Below, one piece after another: positions 1 to 8,884 of a stretch of DNA of 64,000 nt. The stretch is from Acidilobaceae archaeon. GTDB lineage: Archaea; Thermoproteota; Thermoprotei_A; Sulfolobales; Acidilobaceae. The DNA lies in NCBI GenBank assembly GCA_025058835.1, contig JANXEI010000002.1, forward strand, positions 62,001 to 126,000. The letters are read 5' to 3'. How positions within the stretch are numbered: the first letter of the stretch is position 1; every line of letters begins with the position of its first letter. The notes beneath the pieces are model-generated. The model ran no database searches. It had not been told where the DNA came from and saw only the letters and a program-made list of their open reading frames with translations. The position numbers were made by a program, and so were the translations under genes.

Positions 1-564
1 GTTTAGGAGGCCTACCCTCAGGTCGTATACCTCCACCTCTCCTATCCCCATGGAGGCTAGCACGGCTATGTCCCAGGGCATGAGCCTCGTGCCCTTCCTG
101 AGGACCACCTCCCCCTCCCTCACGTCCTCCCCTACCCGGGAAACGTTGCCGAGAGGGGGGACGGGCTCCAGCACTTCGAGGATGTCGCCGCTCCTCCTCG
201 TCCTCTCGTACATAACTACTGCATCAGCGCCAGGCGGTAGCTGCGCTCCCGTTGCCACCTCCACTGCCTCCCCCGGCGAGAGGCTCACCTTCGGCTCCTC
301 TCCTGCCCGAAGGAACCCCTTGACCCGGAGGATAGAGGGGTTAGAGGGGGAGGAGCCAAAAGTGTCCGCGCTCCTCACGGCATAGCCGTCTACCACTGCC
401 CTCTCCGAAGGCGGGATGTTCAGGGGAGCAACGACGTCGACGGCAAGGTACCTCCCTAGAGAGTCCTCCAGCCTTACCTTTCTCTTCCCTGGCCTATGCG
501 TCACCCTTGCCCTCAGCATCTCCACAGCCTTAGCCACGCTGGTGAGCTCCTTGAAACCGCTCAT
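1..564 (-). CDS. moeA: MoeA, molybdopterin molybdenumtransferase (3' part outside window)
   Basis: The minus strand reads open from an ATG at 564 to the left edge, giving about 188 residues of the N-terminal half of MoeA. The protein begins MSGFKELTSV and carries the family hallmarks: a LGRYLAVDVVAP stretch, PPSERAVVDGYAVRSAD, EVATGAQLPPGADAVVMYE and VSRVGEDVREGEVVLRKG. MoeA inserts molybdate or tungstate into adenylylated molybdopterin. Its ATG shares one base with the stop codon of moaC (TGATG), so the two are translationally coupled. The C-terminal part lies outside the window, so nothing can be said about a fused MoaB/MobB or PBP-like domain. Confidence 0.93.
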   Translation of the reverse strand, partial: MSGFKELTSVAKAVEMLRARVTHRPGKRKVRLEDSLGRYLAVDVVAPLNIPPSERAVVDGYAVRSADTFGSSPSNPSILRVKGFLRAGEEPKVSLSPGEAVEVATGAQLPPGADAVVMYERTRRSGDILEVLEPVPPLGNVSRVGEDVREGEVVLRKGTRLMPWDIAVLASMGIGEVEVYDLRVGLLN

Positions 565-992
565 CACGAGGCCTTCACCTTCTTCTCTACCATCACCTCT
601 CCTATCCTCGTGAAGGGATACTGGCCCTGCTCGTCCTTCTCGTAGGCCTTAACCATGTCCCATATGGTCAGGAGCGCGGCCGTAACGCCTGTCAAGGCCT
701 CCATCTCGACGCCCGTCTCAGCCTTGCTCTTTACCTCCACGCGCACCTTCACGTGGTCCTCCCCGTACTCGAAGCTCACCTTCACAGAGCTAATGGGGAT
801 AGGGTGGCAGAGGGGGAGGATCTGGGGGGTGTTCTTCACGGCAAGGATAGCTGCCGTCGACGCCACTGCCTCCACGTTGCCCTTCTCTACCCTCCCCTCC
901 CTTATCCTCCTCAGCGTCTCCTCCTTCAGGTATATTTTCCCTGAGGCTAGCGCCTCCCTCAGAACGGCCGGCTTGGAGCTTATGTCCACCAT
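564..992 (-). CDS. moaC: MoaC, cyclic pyranopterin monophosphate synthase
   Basis: MoaC makes cyclic pyranopterin monophosphate, the first stable intermediate of molybdopterin synthesis. Seen here are MVDISSKP at the N-terminus, LCHPIPI, GVEMEALTGVTAAL and LTIWDMVKAYEKD, all family signatures, in about 142 residues (normal length). I chose ATG 992, five bases after a GGGAG element; a TTG at 1004 would add four residues. A TATA box lies at 1036-1044, so moaC-moeA forms its own transcript downstream of hel308. It pairs functionally with moeA and, at a distance, with the E1-like gene at 44695. Confidence 0.95.
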   Translation of the reverse strand: MVDISSKPAVLREALASGKIYLKEETLRRIREGRVEKGNVEAVASTAAILAVKNTPQILPLCHPIPISSVKVSFEYGEDHVKVRVEVKSKAETGVEMEALTGVTAALLTIWDMVKAYEKDEQGQYPFTRIGEVMVEKKVKAS

Positions 993-1035
993 CCCTGCTC
1001 CCAAGGGCTCACCCGGCTGCGAGGGATAGAGCGCG

Positions 1036-1044
1036 TATATTAAA
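1036..1044 (-). promoter_or_regulatory. TATA box of moaC-moeA
   Basis: The plus strand reads tatattaaa (minus TTTAATATA) about 26 bases before the predicted transcript start near 1014, just upstream of moaC. It sits directly beside the hel308 stop codon at 1045-1047, separating the two transcription units. Confidence 0.5.
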
Positions 1045-3165
1045 TCACTCTATGTAACCCTCGAGGCCCCACCCTCCCCTCGGCCCCTCCTCCCTCCCCA
1101 AGAAGTCCAATATGGCCCTCACAGTCTGAGGGCCGATGCCCGGGATCTTGAGGAGGTCTTCTGGGTTTGCAGTGAGGAGATCGTGTATCCCACGGTAGCC
1201 GGCGCTGTACAACCTTCTTGCCCTGAACCTGCCCACTCGCGGTATAGCGACCAGGGGGAGGAGCTCTGGCTTCACTCCATGCTTTATCCTGCTCTCCATC
1301 AGCTTCAGCTTGTCCGCGAGCTCCGCAGGCAAGTCCATGAGCCTGACTATGCGGGAGAGCCCAGAGGCTATCCAGACAGCGTTGTCCACGAGCACTGCAA
1401 TGTCTCCCGGCCCCACGTTGAACTTCTCCGCGATCTCGTCCTCTGGCACCTCCTCCACCCACGACCTCAGGATGAGGGCGACCTTGACTGCCCTCACCTC
1501 TTCCGGCTCCTGCCAATCTATTACGTCGAAGAGTTGAGGAGAGAGGGAGAGGACCTCCTCCATTAGCACCTCCTCCTCTTTCTTGCTTACAGGGAGGGCC
1601 GTCATGTCGGGCATGAGAGACAGCAGGAGGGAGAGCTCCAGCTCCCCTGTCCCCTTGATCCTCTCTACTGCCTCCCTGAGCGTGGGGACCGTAAGGGGAT
1701 CAAGGTAGTTCCGCGAGACCTCGTGGCCGAGGGGCGTAGCTCTCAGCTCCTCTCCCCCCTCAACTAGCCCCCACGCCTTCAGGTCCTCCAGCGCTTTGCC
1801 CGCCCTCCTCTTCACCTCTGCGGGAGAGCTCTGGAAGGAGTAGAGGGTTTTCTCCAGCACGCCGTATATGGGCTTCTTGCCAGAGAGGCCTGACGTCACT
1901 AGGCCCAGCACCATGTGCCTCAGCCTTCTCGAGCTGGTCAGCCTGCTCTCCACCCTCTCTACCTCCCCCATCGCGTAGCTCTCGAGGAGCTCCTCCGGCT
2001 CATCGCTAGAGGTAGCCACTATGATCGCCTCCCCGTAAGGGTCTAGCCCAGGCCTCCCTGCCCTCCCAGCAAGCTGCTTGTACTCCGCCACGCTGAGGGG
2101 CTTCCTGTAGCCCTCCTCGAACCTGTAGTACTCCTCCACCACTACCCTTCTAGCTGGCAAGTTTACACCTGCAGCGAGGGTAGGGGTGGAGTATATCGCT
2201 GCGAGACCGCCCCTCCTGAAGGCCTCCTCGATGATCTTCCTCTGCTCGTTAGAAAGGCCGGCATGGTGGTAGGACACGCCGCTTAAGATCAATCGATAGA
2301 GCTCCTCCCTCAGCACCCTTGGGCCCTCGCTCCTTGCAATCTCTGCCGCGGCCTCCCTCGCTACCTTTCTGTCATAGCACAAAAGCTCCGAGAGCCTGGC
2401 TGCCCTCCCCGCAAGCTGTACTGCCCTCCTCCTCGACTGGGAGAAGACTATGCTCTGACCCCCTTCCCTACAGGAATCGATGACGAGGTCAAGATCTGCG
2501 TGACCAGACTCCCTCCTTACCTCCCTCTCCTTCCCATCTGCATAATATATCCTCCCCTCCTTGTAAACGCCCTCGTACAGCGGCACGGGCCTCCAGCTGT
2601 CCTCCACAAGCTTCGCCCCTATCCAGTCTGCAATTTCCTTTGCGTTAGGGACCGTGGCGCTTAGTCCCACCACCTGGGGCCTTCCGTGGGAGAGGACGCG
2701 CGCGAGGAGGGACTCAAGCACTGGACCCCTCTCCTCGTCCCCCACGTAGTGAACTTCGTCTACCACTAGAACCTTGATCTTGGGGAGGAGATTAGGATCG
2801 TTCCGGATCATGGAATCGAGTTTCTCGTAGGTAGTGACCACCACGTCACCCTTGCCCTGCCCCCCTGCATAGTCCCCAATGCTCAGGCCTACCTGGTAGC
2901 CCATCTCCTCTAACACTCTGAAGCCCTCCCTCTTCTCCATGGCTATGCTCCTGAGGGGGGCAGTGTAGAAGGCCTTCCCCTCCCCTGGCAGCAAGGAGTT
3001 AACTATCGCTATCAGCCCCACGAGCGTTTTGCCTGAGGCAGTGGGCGTGGAGACTATTACGCTCTCCCCCCTCTCTATGCCGGCTTCAAGGGCCTTGGCT
3101 TGGGGGGGATAGAAGGAGGAATAGCCTAGCCTCCGCATGAGCTCCTCTGTCCTCTGGGACGGCAT
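1045..3165 (-). CDS. hel308: Hel308 (Hjm) superfamily 2 DNA helicase
   Basis: Hel308 is a 3'-5' helicase that unwinds lagging strands at stalled forks and works in recombination. Visible motifs in order: a Q-motif region GYSSFYPPQ, Walker A STPTASGKT (about residues 39-47), DEVH in VVDEVHYVGDEERG (about 135), GLSATVPNAKEIADW, FSQSRR, TPTLAAGVNLPARR (motif V) and QLAGRAGRPGLD (motif VI). The C-terminus has helix-hairpin-helix motifs including KIPGIGPQTVRAI. At 706 residues it matches the family length. ATG 3165 lies two bases after the mcm stop; the frame is open further upstream but overlaps mcm with low-complexity sequence. Co-transcription with mcm and gins23 couples it to the replication fork. 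Confidence 0.95.
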   Translation of the reverse strand: MPSQRTEELMRRLGYSSFYPPQAKALEAGIERGESVIVSTPTASGKTLVGLIAIVNSLLPGEGKAFYTAPLRSIAMEKREGFRVLEEMGYQVGLSIGDYAGGQGKGDVVVTTYEKLDSMIRNDPNLLPKIKVLVVDEVHYVGDEERGPVLESLLARVLSHGRPQVVGLSATVPNAKEIADWIGAKLVEDSWRPVPLYEGVYKEGRIYYADGKEREVRRESGHADLDLVIDSCREGGQSIVFSQSRRRAVQLAGRAARLSELLCYDRKVAREAAAEIARSEGPRVLREELYRLILSGVSYHHAGLSNEQRKIIEEAFRRGGLAAIYSTPTLAAGVNLPARRVVVEEYYRFEEGYRKPLSVAEYKQLAGRAGRPGLDPYGEAIIVATSSDEPEELLESYAMGEVERVESRLTSSRRLRHMVLGLVTSGLSGKKPIYGVLEKTLYSFQSSPAEVKRRAGKALEDLKAWGLVEGGEELRATPLGHEVSRNYLDPLTVPTLREAVERIKGTGELELSLLLSLMPDMTALPVSKKEEEVLMEEVLSLSPQLFDVIDWQEPEEVRAVKVALILRSWVEEVPEDEIAEKFNVGPGDIAVLVDNAVWIASGLSRIVRLMDLPAELADKLKLMESRIKHGVKPELLPLVAIPRVGRFRARRLYSAGYRGIHDLLTANPEDLLKIPGIGPQTVRAILDFLGREEGPRGGWGLEGYIE

Positions 3166-3167
3166 GA

Positions 3168-5207
3168 CTAGCCGACCGCCGTATAGCAGTCCTTCCCCCT
3201 GTCGTATATGAGGCCTTCTCTGTTCAGCTTCTTCACGGCCTCCTCTACCTTCCGCCTCTCCACATTTTTCTTCCCCATCTCCTCCACTATCTCCTCCAAC
3301 TTTACGCACTTGTCCTCGCCCCTCTTCCTGATGAGGTCTAGGACCTCTCCCATGATTTTCCTCTCGCTGAAGCTAGCACCCGTCATGATGGTGCTCATGT
3401 CCACGACCCCGCTCTCCACGTCCAAGCCCACGCTCGAGAGGTACTCGGTCATGAGCCTTATGGCTGCGCTAGCGTCCTCTTCCGTCACCTCGTCCCTCAG
3501 GACCATCCTCGCATGAGCCTCAGCGAGCCTCACGAGAGACTCCAGCTGCCTTGCAGTGATAGGGATGGGCGACTGTCCGTCCTGCTGGTGCTGGAGCGCC
3601 GTGCTCCTCATCTCCACGAAGAACTCCTCGATCAGCTTGCTTGCTGCGGGCGTGAGGCGAGGCCTCACGTACCTCCTCGCGTAGATCACGTATTTCCTCA
3701 GTAGTTCCGTATCTATTTCTGGCTTCAGCTTCTCCGGCTCAGCATGAACCCCCAGGATGTGCCTGACCAGCTGCTGATCTCTCCTCACGCTGATGGTGTC
3801 CCTCACGACAAAGATCAGGTCAAACCTCGAGAGGATCGTGGGCGGGAGGTTCACGTTGTCCACAAAGCTCCTCTTAGGATCGTAAAGGCCGAGCTTGGGG
3901 TTACCCGCTGCGAGCACGGAGGTCCTCGCGCTGAGCCTAGCCACGATCCCTGCCTTGGAAATGCTCACCTGCTGCTGCTCCATTGCCTCATGTATAGCTA
4001 CCCTGTCCTTTGGGTCCATCTTGTCTATCTCATCTATGACCGCCACCCCCCCATCTGCCAGCACAAGAGCCCCGGCCTCGAGGAAGAACTCCCCTGTCTT
4101 GCTGTCCCTCACCACTGCCGCAGTTAGCCCTGCTGCAGTGGAGCCCTTGCCTGTGGTGAAGACTGCGCGCGGCGCTATCCTGGCAGCAGCCTGGAGGAGT
4201 TGGCTCTTCGCCACGCCCGGGTCTCCTAGGAACAGGACGTGGATGTCTCCCCTGATCCTGCTCTCGTCCCTCAGGACCTTCGGCACACCGCCGAAGAGGA
4301 GGAGGGCTATGGCCTCCTTCAGGTTCCAATGGCCGTATATGCCAGGCGCTATGCTAGCTATTATCTTCTCCTTCGCCCACGGATCCTTAGCCAACTCTAT
4401 GATCTTTTCCTCGTCCTCCCTCGTTATAACTACTTCCTCCAGCGCCCTCTCTGAGACGCGACTGCCCACAGCTTCAATGTAAAGGTCTTGGTAGGGGCTC
4501 TTCATGTCCTCGTCGTAGAGCCTTACTATGCCCGTGATCGACACCCTGTCGCCAGGCCTCACGGAGTCGACGAGGTCCTCGGTTAGGTGTACAGAGATGC
4601 TCCTGGGCATCTGCCCGCCTGGGATGTCCTCTGGCCTCTCCTGAACCGCTATCTTCTGCCAATCTATGAGCTGGGAGCGCTCCCTCAGGAGCGTGAACCT
4701 CCCGCCTGCTTCCCCGCAGAGGGGACACGTGGTGGGCCTTTCAACCCTCTCTCCTATCTCCTCCTCCTCTGGCGGCCACTCGAACTCTCCGCCGCACTTG
4801 TCGTGGCGAAAGAGAGCCCTGAGGATCTTGCTCTTGTGGGGATGCATCCTGGTGACTATGCCCTCTATCTCCACGAGCTTTCCCACATGCTCGCTCCTCA
4901 CGTTCCTGATCTTGGTGACCTCGTAGAGCCCTACTACCCTTACCTTGTATCTGCCCTTCTTCCCTACGAGCCTGTTCAGCTCCTCGCCGAACTCTCGTAA
5001 CACCAGAGCCGGCTTCTGCGTCAAGGCCTCGGCAAGGCCTACGTCGTACCTGTACAGATCTCCGAACTCCACCACGAGGCTCCTCATGCCAAAGTTTACC
5101 ATTCTCTGGAGCCTCGCCTTGTACTTCAGCTCCCCGCTCTCGTCCCTGAAGCTGTTGACGAACTCCCTGAAAGAGTCTCCATATGATAAAGCTGCCTCGC
5201 TAGCCAT
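3168..5207 (-). CDS. mcm: MCM replicative DNA helicase
   Basis: This is the hexameric 3'-5' replicative helicase, the M of the CMG complex. The N-terminal half has a zinc-binding set (HDKC near residue 138 and CPLC at 161-164). The AAA+ core has Walker A GDPGVAKSQ (328-336), Walker B VAVIDEIDKM (about 391) and the arginine finger SRFDLIF. The C-terminal 80 residues look like the usual winged helix. Length is 679 residues. I chose ATG 5207 because a GGTGAG element stands about seven bases upstream; a GTG at 5216 is possible. It overlaps the end of gins23 by eight bases. Confidence 0.97.
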   Translation of the reverse strand: MASEAALSYGDSFREFVNSFRDESGELKYKARLQRMVNFGMRSLVVEFGDLYRYDVGLAEALTQKPALVLREFGEELNRLVGKKGRYKVRVVGLYEVTKIRNVRSEHVGKLVEIEGIVTRMHPHKSKILRALFRHDKCGGEFEWPPEEEEIGERVERPTTCPLCGEAGGRFTLLRERSQLIDWQKIAVQERPEDIPGGQMPRSISVHLTEDLVDSVRPGDRVSITGIVRLYDEDMKSPYQDLYIEAVGSRVSERALEEVVITREDEEKIIELAKDPWAKEKIIASIAPGIYGHWNLKEAIALLLFGGVPKVLRDESRIRGDIHVLFLGDPGVAKSQLLQAAARIAPRAVFTTGKGSTAAGLTAAVVRDSKTGEFFLEAGALVLADGGVAVIDEIDKMDPKDRVAIHEAMEQQQVSISKAGIVARLSARTSVLAAGNPKLGLYDPKRSFVDNVNLPPTILSRFDLIFVVRDTISVRRDQQLVRHILGVHAEPEKLKPEIDTELLRKYVIYARRYVRPRLTPAASKLIEEFFVEMRSTALQHQQDGQSPIPITARQLESLVRLAEAHARMVLRDEVTEEDASAAIRLMTEYLSSVGLDVESGVVDMSTIMTGASFSERKIMGEVLDLIRKRGEDKCVKLEEIVEEMGKKNVERRKVEEAVKKLNREGLIYDRGKDCYTAVG

Positions 5208-5763
5208 CCCCCTCACCTCTCGAGATGCTCCTCACGTACCCTTTCCAAGCTTCAATGCCCTCTAGCATGTAGAGATAGAGGGCCACCTCCTCCGGCGTCA
5301 TCCTGTCCATGACTCCCCTCTCGCCTGCCTGCGCCAGCCTCAGCATCTTCCCCAGCCTTACCTCTGCCAGGTCCGCTATGTTCCTCTCAGCCCCCTCCCT
5401 GTCCTTGATTATGGCAGAGCTGGGGTTTTCCCTGATCATGCTGTTCAACAGCGCTACGAGCTCTCCCGCCTTCGAGTAAAAGTCTGACTGTAAAGGCACT
5501 AGCTGTCCCGCGCTCTCTCCCCTCCTCTCCCTGAAGTGCTGTTGATTTATGTGCCCTATGTCTAGGGGGGCCTCCCTCACGTCAGCGTAACCCATGGCTT
5601 TCAGCAGCTTTGCCTGCCACCGGGGCAGCTCCAGCTCGTCCCCTCTCCTGACGTTCATGAAGCCAGCGGGGGTAGGGAGAGCTGGGTAATCCTTTATGAA
5701 CATCACTTTGACCCTCTTTTGCTGGTAGAGGAGTTTAGCCAGCTCTAGCCTCTCTTTGATCAT
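5200..5763 (-). CDS. gins23: GINS23, GINS complex subunit (Psf2/Psf3 type)
   Basis: GINS binds MCM and the RecJ/Cdc45 partner in the archaeal CMG helicase. In this 187-residue protein the small beta-rich B domain comes first (the ELPRWQAKLLKAMGYA segment, residues 45-60, is the Psf hallmark) and the helical A domain follows, which is the order of GINS23 rather than GINS15. The gene precedes mcm and overlaps it, an arrangement also known for gins23-mcm in Sulfolobus. The gene for GINS15 is not in this window. Confidence 0.88.
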   Translation of the reverse strand: MIKERLELAKLLYQQKRVKVMFIKDYPALPTPAGFMNVRRGDELELPRWQAKLLKAMGYADVREAPLDIGHINQQHFRERRGESAGQLVPLQSDFYSKAGELVALLNSMIRENPSSAIIKDREGAERNIADLAEVRLGKMLRLAQAGERGVMDRMTPEEVALYLYMLEGIEAWKGYVRSISRGEGDG

Positions 5764-5790
5764 CTGCCCCCCTCACTATCCCTTGGCGAG

Positions 5791-5822
5791 TAAGGGTAAA
5801 TAATTCAGCCACCTCCTATATA
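5791..5822. promoter_or_regulatory. Divergent promoters of gins23-mcm-hel308 and rfcS-rfcL
   Basis: The 89-base gap between the two replication operons holds two A/T-rich elements. TATATA at 5817-5822 lies 31 to 36 bases before the rfcS ATG and fits a nearly leaderless plus-strand transcript. The stretch 5797-5805 (minus strand AATTATTTA) lies about 35-40 bases before the gins23 ATG. The minus-strand element is less canonical. Confidence 0.45.
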
Positions 5823-5852
5823 GCCCTGAGAGGAGTAACCTGGGGAGCAGCT

Positions 5853-6827
5853 ATGAGCGAGGCAGAGCTCTTGTGGGTAGAGAAGTACAGGCCTAGGACT
5901 CTCTCTGAGGTGGTGAACCAGAAAGAGGTGGTAGAGAGGCTCAAGCTTTTCGTTAAGGAGAGGAACATACCGCACCTTCTCTTCGCGGGGCCGCCGGGGA
6001 CGGGGAAGACCACCGTTGCTCATGCCCTCGCCCACGACCTCTATGGGGAGGACTACGCTATGCACATGCTGGAGCTAAACGCTTCTGACGAGAGAGGGAT
6101 AGACACCATAAGGAACAAGGTCAAGGAGTTCGCTAGGAGCCGGACGGCCCCCCATGTACCCTTCAAGATCGTTCTGCTGGACGAGTCGGATAACATGACG
6201 TCGGATGCCCAACAGGCCTTGAGGAGGCTCATGGAGCTATACACTGGCTCCACCCGCTTCATCCTCATTGCTAACTACCCGTCCAAGATCATAGACCCTC
6301 TCCAGAGCAGGTGCGCCTTCTTCAGGTTCGTCGCTCTTAGCAAAGAAGACGTAGTGGGGAGGCTCAGCTACATAGCAGAGAGGGAGGGGGTAAGGTACGA
6401 GGAGGAGGCCCTAGACGCAATCTACGAGATCTCTGAGGGAGACATGAGAAAGGCAATAAACGTGTTCCAGGCAGCCGCGAGCCTCGGCAGGGTGACGGTG
6501 GACTCCGTTTACAGGGTAGTGGGCCTCGCCAAGCCGAGGGAGGTCAGGGAAATGATTGAGTCTGCGCTCTCCGGCAACTTCGAGGAGGCGAGGAATGCTC
6601 TGAGGAAGTTGATGATAGAATACGGGCTGAGCGGAGAGGACGTGGTGAAACAGATCCACAGGGAGGTGTTCAGCTCCGACCTCAAGATACCGGAGGAGCA
6701 GAGGGTGCTCATTGCAGACTACATCGGCGAGATACACTTCAGGATGGTGGAGGGGAGCGATGAGGAGATACAGCTCTCTGCCCTCCTGGCGTGGCTCTCC
6801 CTGCTCGGCAAGAGGGCAAGGCGATGA
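5853..6827 (+). CDS. rfcS: RFC small subunit, clamp loader ATPase
   Basis: RfcS forms the clamp loader with RfcL and places PCNA on primed DNA. The protein of 324 residues shows WVEKYRPRTLSEVVNQ at the N-terminus, Walker A AGPPGTGKTT (about 45-54), DE-box VLLDESDNMTSDAQQALRR and the arginine-finger motif LQSRCAFFRF, followed by the RFC collar helices. Its stop overlaps the rfcL start (ATGA), so both subunits are made from one message. Confidence 0.97.
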   Translation: MSEAELLWVEKYRPRTLSEVVNQKEVVERLKLFVKERNIPHLLFAGPPGTGKTTVAHALAHDLYGEDYAMHMLELNASDERGIDTIRNKVKEFARSRTAPHVPFKIVLLDESDNMTSDAQQALRRLMELYTGSTRFILIANYPSKIIDPLQSRCAFFRFVALSKEDVVGRLSYIAEREGVRYEEEALDAIYEISEGDMRKAINVFQAAASLGRVTVDSVYRVVGLAKPREVREMIESALSGNFEEARNALRKLMIEYGLSGEDVVKQIHREVFSSDLKIPEEQRVLIADYIGEIHFRMVEGSDEEIQLSALLAWLSLLGKRARR

Positions 6828-8146
6828 GGCGACTCCCCTGGTTCATCAAACACAGGCCTAGGACGGTGGAGGAGGTCATAGACCAGGAGGAGGCGAAGAG
6901 AGAAATCAGGGCTTGGCTAGAGGGCTGGCTGAAGGGTAAGCCGCCGGCAGCTAGGGGACTCCTGCTCTACGGCCCCCCGGGGGTCGGGAAGACCAGCCTC
7001 GTCGAGGCCTTTGCCAGAGAGCTCGACCTGGAGCTCCTCGAGCTCAACGCCAGCGACAGGAGGAGAAGGGAGGATCTGGAGAGGGTGGTGGCAATTGCTG
7101 CTACGCGGAGGCCCCTCAGGAAAAGGCTCATGATAATACTGATGGACGAGGTGGACGGCATAGACCCCCGAACAGATGAGGGCGGGATAGAGGTGCTCTC
7201 GAGACTCCTGGAGAGCGCCCTAAACCCCATAATCATGACAGCCAACGACCCTTGGAAGGACTCTTTACGCTCTATTCGCAACAAGTGTAAGCTGGTGCCT
7301 TTCAAAGAGCTCACTGAGGCCCAGATAGCGGCGCTCTTGCAGAGGATATGCGAGAGAGAAGGGATCTCGTGCGACGAGAAGGCGCTCAGGCTCATAGCTT
7401 CGAGGAACAGGGGAGATGCGAGGGCTGCCGTTAACGATCTCCAGGCGCTGGCAGAGAACGGCAAGGTGAGTCCCGAGGCAGTGGAGAGGCTCTTGGACTG
7501 GAGGGAGAAGAGTATGAACATCTGGAGAACCCTGGGGGAGCTGTTCTATGCTGAGGAAGCCTGGAGGGCAAAGAGAGCTGTGACCCAGAGCGAGGAAGAC
7601 TACGAAACGCTCCTGGCATGGATTAACGACAACATACCGAAGAAGTACAAGGACCCGGAGGACCTGTATAGGGCGTACGATGCTCTGGCAAGGGCTACGC
7701 AGATGTTGAGGAGGGCAAAAGCCACTGGCGAGTGGGGTTTCCTGAGGTATATGTTCGACCTGATGGGGCCTGGCGTAGCGCTCGCCAAAAAGGGTGAGGT
7801 GAGCAAGGAAAAGTTCAGCTTTCCCGAGAGGATCAGGGCTATGACAGAGTCCAAATCCATGAGGGAGCAGCGAGAGGAGCTGGCTGCCCTCATTGCAAAG
7901 AGGATCAAGTCCTCTAGGGCAAGGGTAAAGGCGGAGGTCCTCCCCTACCTCTTCGTCATCTTCAGGGAGGGCAGCCTTGAGGCAGCAGCGGGGCTCTCGC
8001 TCGGCTATAGCCTCTCGGAGGAAATGATAACATACCTTGCGGGCAAGAGGGCTGAGCAGGTGGTGAGCACAGCACAAAAGCTAAGGGGAGGTAAGGGGGA
8101 GAGGAGGGCCGAGCGGGGGAAAGGGTTAGACGGGTTCCTTCGCTAG
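6824..8146 (+). CDS. rfcL: RFC large subunit
   Basis: This is the large subunit of the clamp loader: MRRLPWFIKHRPRT at the start, Walker A YGPPGVGKTS, the NASDRR segment, sensor/DE-box MDEVDGID and an RFC-type C-terminal collar. Length is 440 residues, as usual. The start ATG 6824 overlaps the rfcS stop (ATGA). The C-terminus, KGLDGFLR, resembles a short PCNA-interacting peptide, which crenarchaeal RfcL proteins usually carry. The 3' end meets the EndoIII-like gene tail to tail with a four-base overlap. Confidence 0.96.
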   Translation: MRRLPWFIKHRPRTVEEVIDQEEAKREIRAWLEGWLKGKPPAARGLLLYGPPGVGKTSLVEAFARELDLELLELNASDRRRREDLERVVAIAATRRPLRKRLMIILMDEVDGIDPRTDEGGIEVLSRLLESALNPIIMTANDPWKDSLRSIRNKCKLVPFKELTEAQIAALLQRICEREGISCDEKALRLIASRNRGDARAAVNDLQALAENGKVSPEAVERLLDWREKSMNIWRTLGELFYAEEAWRAKRAVTQSEEDYETLLAWINDNIPKKYKDPEDLYRAYDALARATQMLRRAKATGEWGFLRYMFDLMGPGVALAKKGEVSKEKFSFPERIRAMTESKSMREQREELAALIAKRIKSSRARVKAEVLPYLFVIFREGSLEAAAGLSLGYSLSEEMITYLAGKRAEQVVSTAQKLRGGKGERRAERGKGLDGFLR

Positions 8147-8760
8147 AGGAGCCTTGCGCAGCTCTGCGAGAGAGGACAGCCCCCGCACATAGGCCTCTTG
8201 GGCTTGCAATAGAGCCTTGCTATTACAGTCAGGGAGGCGTGCAGGAGCTTCAGCTTATACAGGTCTCTCCCCAGAGCCTCCTCTATCTCCCTCGCCTCCC
8301 TCCTCCCCACCCTTATGCCGTAACGGGAGAGCACCCTTTTGGCCTGTCTCGAGAGAGGGAAGAGGGGCTGGTTAAGGGCAAAGAGGAGTATCGCCTCCCT
8401 CGTCTCGCTCCCTATCGGGGCAACCCTTATCTTCTCCTCTATCGATCCTGGCGAGAGGAAGGCATTTGCCAAGACCTTCAGGTGCCTCGCCTTAGCCCTC
8501 CTGAAGATGACGCCCCTAATGGCCTCCTCGAGTTCCTCCTGCGACGCTCTCGCTATGGCCTCTGGGGAGCTCAGGCCCCTCCTGGAGAGCTCCTCAAAGA
8601 CCTTCTCTGCCTGCTCCCACCTGTTCATCCTGACCAAGACGGCAGTGACTGCGATGTGAAACGGGTCAGCGAAGCCAGCCCACCAGGAGAGGCTCTCGCC
8701 GGGAGAGGGGAGCCACTTGTGCTCCCGCAGCTGCTCCTTGAAGGCCTCGAGCGACTCCAT
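8143..8760 (-). CDS. EndoIII-related HhH protein with Fe-S cluster, catalytic residues altered
   Basis: The 205-residue protein has the layout of EndoIII/MagIII-type DNA glycosylases (COG2231-like): helical core, a helix-hairpin-helix segment around residues 111-130 and a perfect C-X6-C-X2-C-X5-C Fe-S motif (Cys 185, 192, 195, 201). At the hairpin (APIGSETREAILLFALN) the usual lysine is replaced, as in monofunctional relatives. After PLF, where these enzymes have the catalytic aspartate (FVVD), the sequence is FPLS (Ser 137). It may therefore bind DNA without the usual chemistry, or use another acid. The reading frame continues upstream through tRNA-Ala, but that extension is translated tRNA; ATG 8760 is the sensible start. 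Confidence 0.8.
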   Translation of the reverse strand: MESLEAFKEQLREHKWLPSPGESLSWWAGFADPFHIAVTAVLVRMNRWEQAEKVFEELSRRGLSSPEAIARASQEELEEAIRGVIFRRAKARHLKVLANAFLSPGSIEEKIRVAPIGSETREAILLFALNQPLFPLSRQAKRVLSRYGIRVGRREAREIEEALGRDLYKLKLLHASLTVIARLYCKPKRPMCGGCPLSQSCARLL

Positions 8761-8776
8761 GAGCTGAGAGATCAAG

Positions 8777-8850
<74 letters not shown>

Positions 8851-8877
8851 GTCCTTCAAGGCAAAAGAACCCTGGGC

Positions 8878-8884
8878 TAATTAA
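8878..8884 (-). promoter_or_regulatory. TATA box of tRNA-Ala, overlapping the L37Ae stop
   Basis: TTAATTA on the minus strand is centred about 30 bases before the tRNA 5' end, the right distance for a TATA box. It includes the TAA stop of the L37Ae gene (8881-8883), so the promoter of the tRNA lies inside the end of the preceding gene. Confidence 0.45.

Noticed and set aside
3166-3309. N-terminal extension of Hel308 into mcm
   Set aside because: It overlaps the conserved end of mcm with low-complexity charged sequence; ATG 3165 directly after the mcm stop fits the family.
7265-8077. Long minus-strand frame opposite rfcL
   Set aside because: A shadow of the purine-rich coding strand; it has no motif and rfcL is certain. 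The same holds for long frames opposite other genes, such as 28126-28863 and 20721-21146.
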